A DNA stretch of 64,000 nt. It comes from Apoda limacodes. Lineage: Eukaryota > Arthropoda > Insecta > Lepidoptera > Limacodidae. Every line of letters begins with the position of its first letter. The stretch's first letter is position 1. The DNA lies in the NCBI GenBank assembly GCA_946406115.1, contig OX291545.1, forward strand, positions 27,461,153 to 27,525,152, written 5' to 3'. Position numbers and translations under genes: made by a program. Positions 11,601-21,300 of this stretch are shown piece by piece. The notes below the pieces were generated by a model that was not told where the DNA came from, searched no databases, and saw only the letters and a list, made by a program, of their open reading frames with translations.

Positions 11601-14600
11601 AACGAGTTCATCAAAAAGAGCCCTTCCATTTCGAGAAAGTTAACCAGCATTTGTCCCCTGTGATTTCGCTGACCCAAGCCATAAGGGCCGATTCTAGATT
11701 CGTCGCGTTCTTGTACTCCCACTTTGGCGTTAAAATCTCCCATCACAACGCTGTAGTTAGCCTTGGTGGTGTTATGAAGGGCCTTGATGATATCTTCATA
11801 TGTGGCTTCGGCTTCTTCATCAGAATGAGACGACGTTGGCGCATACACCTGTACCTCCTTCAGAGAGTATCTGTTGGTGAGCTTTAGGACAAGGTATGCT
11901 ACCCAAGTTGAAACACTACTGATTGGCACAACGTTATTTAAGAGCGATTTGTTGATCAGAAAACCAACACGGCAAAAATCACGAAATATCACTAGGGGGG
12001 AGGGGGAGTGTAGTAAGATATCACGTGTATTTATTTTTTCGTCAAACGCGCGATTTCTTAACCGAAAGCGGCGTGTAGTGTGACCTTAACTCGCTATTGC
12101 CAGGCAACGAACAAAGTCCCCGCGCGCCGCGACGACTGCCGGGATCGGCTTGCCAGTCGCAAGTTATTCTGTTATTTTGGCGCCGAATACATGCGTAAAC
12201 CATTACCTCGTATGTTTTGCATTAAAACAAAATATGTCTAAACTAGGTGATCTGTATAAAGACCTATTTGCAGATTATAGGAAAGACAAAAAAACCTAGT
12301 GTGGCTCAGAAAGAATTTAATGATTTGTGGGCTAATACAAAACAAAAAAAATTTTATATTTATACGTTGTAAAAATGTTATTTAATTTATTTCTTAGGTT
12401 TTTAATAGTTTTAGCTAGTCGTTGGCGCACAGGAATATTATATTCCATTCCATTAAGAAAAGCTAAAAAAATATCACTTGATTAAATCCGATATTGCAGT
12501 CGTCTAGTGGCCTATGTATTCCAAGGCCTCAAGAGCATGATGGCAAGACGTTTGCTACAATTCTTCTGCGTCGGTCTCTTGGAATTACCCCAACGCATGA
12601 GGGCTTTAACAAATTGCTTTATGACCTGTACAGAGTCGCTATAGAGTCGAAGGCACTCTCTCTTTCCGTCGTACAATACAAGCAGAAAGCCCGCAAGGGT
12701 CCGTGCTCGCCCCTATCTTGTACCTTCTGTACACAAAAAAAGATATCCCTAAAACGATAGGTACCCTTTTTAGCCCTCTTCGCGGACGACGCTTTTTACA
12801 CCGCTGGTAGGCAAGTGAGTCGAATCACTAAGAGACTCCAATCAAATCACCACCCTAGGCAAATGGTTTCGGAAATGGAGAATCGAAGTGAATCCCGACA
12901 AAAGCTCTGCCGATCTTTTTACCACTGGCCTCCCTCCGAGACCATCTTCCCTCTCACTCTTCGACCGTGCCATTCCTTGGTAAAACAAAGCCAAATATCT
13001 CGCCAAAATAGTTACGAGACCGAACCGCTTTTGTCCTCGGTTGTCTACATCTCATGATAGGTAAGTGCAGTAAGATGTCGCTTAGGAATAAGCTGACTCT
13101 TTACGTCACTTGCATCCGCCCCAGACTAGCATATGCTAGCTTCGTCTATGTGTTATCTAAACGCAACCTCCATAAACTCCAGACCCGCCAAAACCGCTTC
13201 TTCAGAGCGGCCTCCGAGGCCTCCTGGTACGTCCGGAATGCGGACCTACATAGGGACCTCGAGCTCCACACGATTCCCCAATATCTTAAAAACCTGGCAG
13301 TCCGCTTTTTCGAGCGTACACTAAATCACTCGAACCGATTATTTGCATGTGCAATCCACAACCTATCATCCCCCCGACACTTGAAAAACAATTGTTAGGC
13401 GGCCTCGGCACGTACTAACGGCGCTAGACTACGATCTGCTATCTGGATAGCGAGACTAGTCTCAACGACCTCTCTAAATAGGGCCTCCCCTCTAACACGA
13501 CGCCGACGTCCCCAGGTTGTTCGGCGACCGCACGTATACACGAGGTATCAAAGAGTACCGAGCCGCTTCTCGCCCACACTCACTCGAAATTGCAACCGCG
13601 TAACGAGGAACTCCCCTACTGGCGCTGATTCACCTTCAGGTTCGAGGCTCATGCTGGTCGAAGGGACGACCCCAAGAGCGACAACCCAAGCCGAGGCGTA
13701 AGGCCTGCGGGGAGCCCTTGAGCGCTGGGCGCTAAATGGAATGAGACTCCTTCAGAGAGAAAAATAAAGTCTAGAGATGCACAATATTCGTACTTCACAC
13801 ATCCTCACGCGACGATCGATCGGTAGATCAAAACAGATTATCTGCGTAGTGTGCGAAAATGAGAGAGAGAGAGACGAATGGCTTGATGAAACTGACGTTG
13901 ATCTTCGACAAAGCACAGTGCCAACAACTGACTTGCAAGATTCTTATCCAGCTGTTAGTGCTGAAGAAAGTCTTGCTAATCCGTGGTTCGAGGACAATGT
14001 ACATTAAATATGTTCATGTACTAGTAAAATATATATTTTTCGCATGATTACACCATTACTTTATTATTATATTTATGCCAATAAAAAACAACCTGCCATC
14101 TTTCTGTCCAGACATTTTTATCATGGTCCTTAACTTTCTAGAATATAATTAGATTATACTTTATATCTGTATTTAAAGATAATATTCTAAAAATTTTCGG
14201 ATTATTTGTAGGTACTTAAAAATACACGTGATTTTGGGTGGGGGAGGGGGGTAGGCTTAAACCTCACCACGTATCACCAAGGGGGAGGGCGGGTTAAAAA
14301 ATGCTAAAAAAACCTCACGTGATTAATGGACGGCCCCTAACATGGTAAACGAAACAATATTTCTAGCAAGGTTTTCATGTTATGAGTTGTTTGCAGATAT
14401 TGATACTGTTGTTTAATTTCAGGATCCTATACCAAAGATAGAGTACTACATTGCCCATAGAAATCAACGGGAGGAGCAAATACTAGAAAATCTAAAAAAT
14501 AATGCAAATAAACAAATGACAGAAATGGACTTAGTAAAAATAATATATTTGGAAACACCAGAACATTTATGGCCAGCAGCCGCTTACAATGTTAATCACC

Positions 14601-14698
14601 ACTTGACAAAACTGACCAAGGAAAACAAAATCAAGTATGTCAACATTGATGGGGAGAACAGGTGGCAATATGTTGAAAAAACTAATAGCAATTTGTAG
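5635..14698 (+). CDS. LACTB2: Endoribonuclease LACTB2 (beta-lactamase-like protein 2)
   Basis: Four exons, 5635-5756, 7341-7501, 9315-9640 and 14423-14698, join in frame to 294 codons plus TAG; human LACTB2 is about 288 aa. The N-terminal part carries the family's [10 protein letters not shown] strand. Metallo-beta-lactamase metal ligands are visible: T-H77-W-H79-H80-D81-H82 (family THxHxDH), P-G-H144 with H148 nearby, S-G-D163 and P-G-H198-G. Exon 4 gives the helical C-terminal domain that sets LACTB2 apart from glyoxalase II. Known family role: Zn-dependent single-strand endoribonuclease of the mitochondrial matrix. ATG 5635 has no in-frame alternative in exon 1 and is preceded by 'aacaata'. 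Intron 3 (4.8 kb) has swallowed RTE and jockey remnants. A transcript would have to splice these out; the exons themselves are intact. Confidence 0.95.
8060..8965 (+). mobile_element. Composite lepidopteran interspersed repeat
   Basis: This stretch of LACTB2 intron 2 carries phrases typical of abundant moth repeats: 'attataaatgtgaaagtaactctgtctgtctgttacg', 'gatgaaatttggcatggaga', 'acataggctact', 'gtgtgagtcggttttttt' and a terminal 'gggaaaaagctagt'. The 'aaatttggcatggagataattt ... acataggctact ... gtgtgagtcggttttt' block occurs twice (about 8150-8228 and 8797-8880), either side of a tandem array. It is non-coding. Family assignment (Helitron-like or SINE-like) cannot be made by eye. Confidence 0.6.
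8245..8640 (+). repeat. Tandem repeat, about 120 bp unit
   Basis: The phrase 'tatgttcgagtgggtccctg' recurs at about 8366, 8487 and 8607, and the associated 'acccggtag(a/g)tgg(c/g)' and 'gtgt(t/c)actgatcttct' occur in register, giving a unit of about 120 bp with a more diverged unit upstream from 8245. The open frames here on both strands are repeat by-products. A single related unit lies at 24290-24400. Confidence 0.75.
9142..9193. repeat. Short inverted repeat (hairpin)
   Basis: The arm 'ggcctaagtgtgctc' (9142-9156) pairs with 'gagcacttaggcc' (9181-9193) across a 24 bp loop. It lies in LACTB2 intron 2. No known element was recognised. Confidence 0.5.
9739..10572 (-). pseudogene. RTE reverse-transcriptase C-terminal part (broken)
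   Basis: This 277-codon open stretch is the longest intact part of the RTE element. It starts inside the RT palm with [17 protein letters not shown], where the second position of the catalytic Asp pair remains but the first is Val. It then shows the MTKVMFNQ strand, the connection region with TWTLTAGL, and the conserved C-terminal block [13 protein letters not shown]. There is no independent promoter, and an in-frame ATG is accidental. Function as a polymerase is excluded by the active-site change and by upstream breaks. Confidence 0.85.
9765..11992 (-). mobile_element. Decayed RTE-clade LINE (5' truncated)
   Basis: Read on the minus strand this holds, in order, an apurinic endonuclease part (11992-11513: motif [11 protein letters not shown], then [10 protein letters not shown]), a reverse-transcriptase part (about 11300-10580: [25 protein letters not shown]) and the RTE C-terminal region (10572-9739: [14 protein letters not shown] near the end). 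It is broken by several stops and frameshifts, including an 8 bp duplication 'tcctatggtcctatgg' at 10667-10682. The expected F-A-D-D active site reads F-A-V-D, so a catalytic Asp is lost. It lies antisense to LACTB2 in its intron 3. The 5' end of the endonuclease is missing. Fragments of the same type lie at 29995-30112 and 61800-61915. Confidence 0.9.
11513..11992 (-). pseudogene. RTE endonuclease fragment
   Basis: A 159-codon open stretch that covers the middle and end of an APE-type endonuclease: [15 protein letters not shown], the metal-site motif MGDFNAKVG, a [10 protein letters not shown] block, then RRWTWRSPD and EIDFILAD. The N-terminal catalytic strand and the final SDH motif are absent from the open stretch. 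It belongs to the RTE element and is separated from the RT part by stop codons. Confidence 0.85.
11985..14335. mobile_element. Possible DNA-transposon remnant hosting a LINE insertion
   Basis: The left side has a G-rich run, then 'agatatcacgtgtattt' (to 12034). The right side has 'aaatacacgtgat' (from 14219), another G-rich run, and the end 'cctcacgtgattaatggacggcccc'. Between them are two disconnected coding scraps on the plus strand: ATG at 12234 ([16 protein letters not shown], then [12 protein letters not shown] after a frameshift in an A run) and 13777-14007 (76 codons, acidic, ending PWFEDNVH). The jockey remnant sits between the scraps. I infer one older DNA transposon split by a LINE, but I do not recognise the protein and cannot fix the ends. 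Confidence 0.35.
12480..13770 (+). mobile_element. Decayed jockey-clade LINE, 3' part
   Basis: The plus strand holds broken reverse-transcriptase sequence. A degraded palm region lies near 12690-12800 (a Phe-Ala-Asp-Asp pair can be read at about 12780-12791), followed by an open stretch at 13054-13398 with the jockey thumb/tail pattern ([44 protein letters not shown]). Non-coding 3' sequence follows and ends near 13767 at 'agagaaaaataaag'. Frameshifts are frequent. The 3' 150 bp are shared with the fragments at 36556-36734 and 55219-55356. Where the element begins (12480 or later) is uncertain. Confidence 0.8.
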
Positions 14699-14940
14699 TA
14701 AAGAACAGTTAACACTTTTTATATAGAACCATTTTTCTACGATTTCCAGCATTAAATTAATGATAATACTATTATGTCACCTAAATATCTCTAAAGAGGA
14801 GTGATCAGAGATATTACAATTATAGTAGAGATATTTTAGATATACAATATTATTATATAACATCGGAGATTAGGTAAAATAATAGATATGTGTAAGATAT
14901 TTTAACTGAATTATATCTCATTACAGAAAATCATTCCATA

Positions 14941-14946
14941 AATAAA
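14941..14946 (+). terminator. Candidate LACTB2 poly(A) signal
   Basis: AATAAA lies 243 bp after the LACTB2 stop codon and is the first perfect hexamer downstream. No cleavage site can be fixed by eye. Confidence 0.4.
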
Positions 14947-16420
14947 ATAGGCATAAAATTAAATTTATATGATTGTTATGGTGTCACTTATTATATCGCG
15001 AAATTAAACAACGTCAAAGGTGGCCAGTAAATTGGATAGGTGATTGCATAGTGGCAAATTTTTCAAACCATTGGTTCTGGCGCTTATTGGTCGGCTTAAA
15101 AATTCTGACAGTCGAGTGACCACTATCCAATAGCGAATTCGCACTTGTCTAGCGGCGGACTATGGCCACAGCTTCCTTTATTCTAGGGGAACAATGGTGT
15201 TACAGTACACTGAAACTTATGATGTACAGAACGTACGTATTCATACCCATGTTGTCCAAGTTTGACTTCATCGGCGTCACAAGATAAGGCCAGTGCAACT
15301 TCACTGGAGTGAAGTGAAGCATTGGGTATCAGATAAATTCATTTACTTCTAAAAGCTGATCAATAAATCTGCATGAAACAATACTATTTCATAATCAAAT
15401 TATTTAACTATTACAATATCTGTCCAAAAATACTTATCTTGTATGACTGTGATATAGAAGTTTATATATAAATGTTGTTGCTATATATTCTTATTTTTTT
15501 TAAGGTTTAACATTTTATTATGCTGTCAGAAAGCAGAGTAGGGTTTTTGACAGTTTACTAGGGTTAGTGCACGATCTGAGTGCAGTCCGGGGTATGAAGT
15601 GTGGCGCTTGTCACACCTCACCCCGTACGCGTAATTACCCTCACTTAAAATGTATTCGTGTTATTTTGATTTTTATAATAGCAACCAAGTTTTTCTATTT
15701 TCACTGTAGACACACCAAATTGCACAGTTAGTTAAAACAAATTTTTGCTTTAGTGTAATTATCGACATCACTATCACTCACTAATTAGGTCTCAGCACTA
15801 GCAAATTCCTTAGAGTTATCGAGGTTTAGACAATCTAAATAAGCACTGCAATAATTTTCAGTCCTGATTAGTCAGTTGTTTGCACTGTCCTAATAAAATA
15901 CGGTTAGTTACGCATATCCATTTTATGTTTAAATATTACACAATAGTTTTTGAAAATGTTTAGACATCCCTGTTATGTTGTTTTGTTCTAATTTATGTAT
16001 AATAAATATAATTTTGTCAAAGTTACTGTGACGGGGGGTCTACCTTCCTCCGAAAAATACTTGAACGACCCCAACTTGGCGTTGCTGCGAAAATCATTAA
16101 ACTAATATGAACATAATATTATTGATATTTACACTGTAGGGTAGAGCAAAAAAAATTTTTTTTAATTTTTATGTTCCTGTATTACCGATCAATGACTCAT
16201 AATCTTAAAAGTGTTCAGGCGAAATTTCAGCTTTCTAAGTCAATATCTTGAGGTGGCGCATCAGGTTTGCATATTTGAAAAAAAATCAACTTTTAGTAAA
16301 CAAACAGAGCTTTATTTAAGACAATATTACAATATCAATACCTAAAATTACTTACACAATAATATAAAATAAAAAAAAAATTAAAATACAGTGTAAGACA
16401 TGTTTTATGGTTTCAAATTA
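14947..16420. other. Intergenic stretch, nothing recognised
   Basis: Mostly AT-rich sequence after LACTB2. A GC-richer patch at about 15000-15130 ('gtggccagtaaattggatagg', 'ttggtcggctta') resembles repeat DNA. I see no conserved open frame or RNA gene. Confidence 0.5.
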
Positions 16421-17160
16421 GAAGTCACCGCACCTTCTTTTTGTCGGAAATACTGATATTTGGTGTTAAAAAGTAGTATGTCTTGCCTGGTTTTCATCCT
16501 TGTACGAATAAAACTGTCTCTAGCTTCTGTTCCGCAAACAGATAACATAGCCTCGTTACGAGCTTGACGCGCCGTTCTGCTGCCTAAGTGTGGTACGGAT
16601 ATTTTTCAATTTCATACACGCGGTAGCTAGATTTTGCAGCTCACCTCTCATCTGTTGAGTTGCTTTGCCAGATCGTCTCGATGTTTCTATTATGGGAATC
16701 CCATCTTCATCAGATGTGTCAGAAGAACTGTCAGATGCCCAAACTATCGCTGGGGTAAATGAAGAAGGGCTTGGACTAGGTACCGAAAGGTTTCTTTACA
16801 AACTCAATATACTTTCGTTTTCTTACCTCATTACGCTGGATAAATTCTATCATAACCTTATCCACAGAACCAATATACATTTCGCGATAATTTCTTTGGT
16901 CTTTTAAGAAGTTGTCCTAGGCCACAGGCACTTTCAATACATATTTGCATACTGCTCTCGATACACTCTTATAACAACTTCCTCTGAGAATCCTCGTAGA
17001 ACTCCTTTTTTTTCCACTGTGGATTTTTTTTACACTCTTAGACTTATTGTTATACGATATCAGCCTTGCGACGACTTGTTGGTGACTAATCTTTCGAATA
17101 GACGCTTTGTTTTATATTTTTTCAATGTTAATAGCAATTATTTCATGTAAGTCTTTGACT
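16421..17160 (-). pseudogene. Degenerate coding remnant, unidentified
   Basis: The minus strand carries protein-like patches that shift frame: near 17160-17100 VKDLHEIIAINIEKI, near 16915-16820 FLKDQRNYREMYIGSVDK then VMIEFIQRNEVRKRKYIEF, near 16770-16650 a Ser/Asp-rich stretch (SDSSSDTSDEDGIPIIETS), then RGELQNLATACMKLKN, and finally RDSFIRTRMKTRQDILLF with a stop near 16421. The pattern (a linker, an 'LKDQR..REMYIGSVD' block, a charged coiled-coil-like stretch) resembles uncharacterised insect proteins that I associate with transposable elements, but I cannot name the family. It is broken by stops and frameshifts, so it is a fossil. Confidence 0.45.
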
Positions 17161-18041
17161 GAAGGGTATTTCCCATTATTGAACTGAAGCATATTGTTTC
17201 TTATACAAAAGTAATATTTAATCACATCACAATACAATATATTACTACTTAGTTTTAGTAAATCGCCAAACACAGGACACCGCATATCTTTCCGTGTGTA
17301 TAGGGATTGTTAATGAATATATGTAAAAAAAATTCTGAAAGTGGAATTATCTTCAGCCCGAATATTGAAATTTGACTTAAAAACAATGCACTCACATGCA
17401 ACATAAGACCTTAAGGAACTTAAAAATATCATGTTTATGACAAAAAGTTACGAAATAACTTTAATTTGCGGGTAAAATTTAAAACTTCAAATGTAAGATT
17501 GCTGTAAACTACGTTCAAGGTGAAGATGAAGTCGCAGACTTTTAATTTTTTGCACGGGGGAAGCTTTCCCATAGGGTCATCGATTAATGATACAGGAGAT
17601 TAAAAAAGAAAAGAATTTTTTTTTTTTTCCAAATTCACTCCACCCTTATGTCACACAGTCATTCGTGTGAGTCGACAGCCGTTACTCTTAGGCGAAAATC
17701 GTTTGCAGATTGATAAAGCGACAGATTTTAAAATTAAGTTTTTTTTATGTACATTTTAATTGTTAGTTATGTAATTGTTATTTATAAATAAAAAGTTTTT
17801 ACGGTTCGTAAATTATTTTATTACGGAAAATATAACACATTAAATTAATCTTATGATTAAAATTAACATTATGAGCATTTGACAAAACGAGAAATCTATT
17901 TTTAGTGGCTCATATAAATTGACTTGAAAAATTCAATGAAAAATCTGACACAAAGAATTATACGTGATTTGTTGTTTTAACACGGTTTTGTACAAAGACA
18001 CAGTTTTGAAAAGAGACATTATTCATACATAGGAATACATT
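17161..18041. other. Intergenic stretch, nothing recognised
   Basis: AT-rich DNA between the unidentified remnant and the 3' end of the capping-enzyme gene. A short G-rich patch ('gcacgggggaagctttccc') is near 17553. No gene is supported. Confidence 0.5.
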
Positions 18042-18047
18042 TTTATT
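18042..18047 (-). terminator. Candidate capping-enzyme poly(A) signal
   Basis: TTTATT on the plus strand is AATAAA on the minus strand, about 325 bp after the capping-enzyme stop codon. Other hexamers occur further on. Confidence 0.35.
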
Positions 18048-18371
18048 AGCAATATATCAATAAAACAATGCTCTCCAGATCTGCATATGGCCAATGAAAT
18101 TATAAACGCAGTTTAAGGTTTTAAAATAGTTCACTGGCATATTTTTAAGTACTATAAATAAGGAAGCACAGCACAATTTTATGGTTCTTGTTTATAATTT
18201 CACTACTGCTGATTGTGAAGAAAATAACAAATTTTATTTTTTAACAACCGATCATTTCATACAAAAATATGCTGAATTTTACCTTGTCAACAATTGCAAT
18301 GCAATGAGAACGCCATACAAACTAGATCAATATCTTTCATTGCCTTTTCGTTAATCGCATTAGATGAAATG

Positions 18372-21300
18372 CTATCGCATTCTTTTTGGTGGTGGCGGCG
18401 GCATTGAATCTGAGTCGTCATGAAATCTGTGATTGTCTATGAAGTCTAGCAAACGTTCTTTTGTGACCGGATCTTTTATACTCTCGCATACCGCTGTAAC
18501 AAACGTTAGAATATGTATGTTAATGTGTGTATGTAAAACAGGGTAACCAATGGTATACACCCATCTACACACACACCTACCACTTTAAACCTGAGTGACA
18601 GGTGGGGAGCCCATTGCCGCAACTGATTCTCTTACAGTTTACTTGGACCGAAGTGGATTTATGACCTTTTAATCAACAGGTTTAAAGTAATAAGGGACAG
18701 GTGGCCAGTGACAGAGAACTGTATCTCCTTTCCTAGTTCTTGACAAGTTGTAAGAAGTAATTCAGAATTGGATCAATATAAAATGAAATGCAAATATAAA
18801 TATAAAATGCCAGTTTTGGAGCAGTTATTTGGTAAAAATTGACATACTTAAGAAAATTGTGCATTTTTTGACAGATAATGGTATGTTATTAAGATCTGTA
18901 CCCTTACCGGATATCGAACTCGGAACCTACAACATGGCAGTACTGCACACTAACAGTTATACAATTTCTAAATAATTTAAATTAGAAGCAATGTAATATG
19001 CAAGTGAAACCATGGGCAACAACTATACGTACCCATTGCTGTGGTATAACTGTTGGGATACGACTTGTCTGTCCGTTCTCTCATGAACGACCACTGGTTG
19101 TTCTCGAACTTGCACTCTACTATCTTGTTGTTAAGGTCTTTTAGCTCTTTTGTGACCTTTGTAACGGCGAACGGTCTCTCAAGCTGCCCAACGTAAAGCT
19201 GCGCGATCTTCTTAGGTAAAATACTGAAATCAAATAGGGGCAAGACATAGAGCGCATTCAATGCTTATATGCGAGACATAGAGAGCTATGCGCGCATTCG
19301 CTCGTTCTGTTGACCAAAAAAAAATACCTTCTATGCTGAATATGGCGTCATTACCGGACCACATTCAATGCATTGGATGCGCAGAAGGTTTTCAGTTAAT
19401 AAATTGTAAAACACAGACTTTAAAGCAGATTTATTGGCAGTTATTGAGCAACAATACGTTATGTAGAATTAAACAACGGAGTGACGCTATTTTTTTTTTC
19501 TTTTCATTGTATATAATATCATTTAAACTATCAGCAAGATAAAAATAAATCTCAGAAGACAAAATCAGTTATAGATTAAGTGTCCGACAGGATGGCGGGT
19601 CGAGGTAAGAACAACAAAAATATCTTATTTGTTTAACAAATTAGTCCCTTTCTGTGTAGCGAAAAACATTGAATATAAATTTGATCTCCGTTCTGACGGC
19701 GGGTCATTTCGTATTTTGCGAAGTTTCAAAGAAAATAACTAATTATGTTATAGACATTTGGTACCTTAACATATATTGCCATCACAGTAGGAAGCAGTTT
19801 TATAGCGCTGTCTTTTAGTTTACGTCTCTGCATAGGCGCACTCAGTCTTTATACTCTTCACTTCAAAATATACACACCGGCACAATTAGCGGAACAGAAA
19901 AAAAAGTGAGACTATGAGATAATAACGCATATATTTGACGAAAATGTAATTAGACACAAAATAACAAATTGATTAACATCTTTTAACAAGACTTTGAAAA
20001 GTCTTCGTTATTTTTTATTGAAAAATAAAGAAATTTGACAAGTGAAATTTTTAAATGATTATATCACCATCACAAAAAATAAAAAAAAGTAAGCATTAAA
20101 TGATTTAACAATAAAATTAAAGCAAAATTAATAACGAGTGTTTCCTTCTCTTGCTTTGATTACGGTTTCCATTCGTCTGGGCATGCTACAGATTATGTTA
20201 TCGATGATTTCTTGAGGCAACCGCTCCCACTCCTCAAGTAATGCGTTTCCAAGTTCATTCAGATTGTTGGGGGGTGGCATTCTGGATTTAACCCTTCTTT
20301 TTAGCAAGTCCCAGACATGCTCTATCGGATTCATATCGGGGGAATTTGCTGGCCACTGCATCACCGGTATACCTACGTGGCTCAGATATGCCTGTACCAA
20401 TTGTGCACTATGAGCACGAGCATTATCTTGCATTAGAATAAAGTCGTCACCAATAAATGGGGCAAATGGTACAACATGTTCTTCTAAAATGTCTCTGATG
20501 TATCGATCTGCTGTCATGGTCCCTCCTGTGACTATCACTAACTCCGTGCGAGCTCCCAAACATATCCCTCAATAAATTATATAATATTGTTGCGATAACA
20601 GCTACGTATACAATGTGCACGAAAAACTTACCCTTCTCCACTTTCTACGGCAATTTTCAATTTAAAGTCAATACTGTTCATATGACTAGGCTTCCACTTC
20701 AGCACTTCGTCACAACGGCCCGCGACGTATGGCTGAAATAGGAGAAAATCGTATAAAGGTAAGAGCTTATTTTGATATTTACTCTAGCGCCATTCGTTTC
20801 GTGACAACTTGGTTTCTGAACAGAGTTGACTAGGACCGCGCTCTATCCACGGATACTGCGTCGTAACGATGCATACAATCGATTTAATTTTTGACTTGTG
20901 ACAGAAAAGGACAAAGTATACTTTAATCCTGATCTAAAGGTCCTAGGGGAAACAAGTTTTCTGCAGGTAAATGTGAAGGTCACTTCTAGTATATTTATAT
21001 CAAAGGCAACACTTTTGAGTTATTTGGCTTCCTCTTGAACTCATCAGTTCCATGAAAACCAAAATTTTTGCCATTACACGGGTAAGACCTCTTTTTCGAG
21101 TAAGCTTAGGCCATAGTCCACTACGCTGGCCTAGTACGTGTGGGCGGTAGTTGTCGAGCTAGTGGCCAGGCGACCTCTGACTTGACCTAACAACTGATGT
21201 CACATGACAACAACCAGACCGACGGTTAAAATGTGCTACTAGTCGGTTACTCTTTCAAGTAGGTCAATGAAACTGGGCGACAAGTTCCTCCCAACCCTTT

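Noticed and set aside
16665..16907. 80-codon plus-strand open frame
   Set aside because: It is antisense to better protein-like sequence on the minus strand and shows no family signature.
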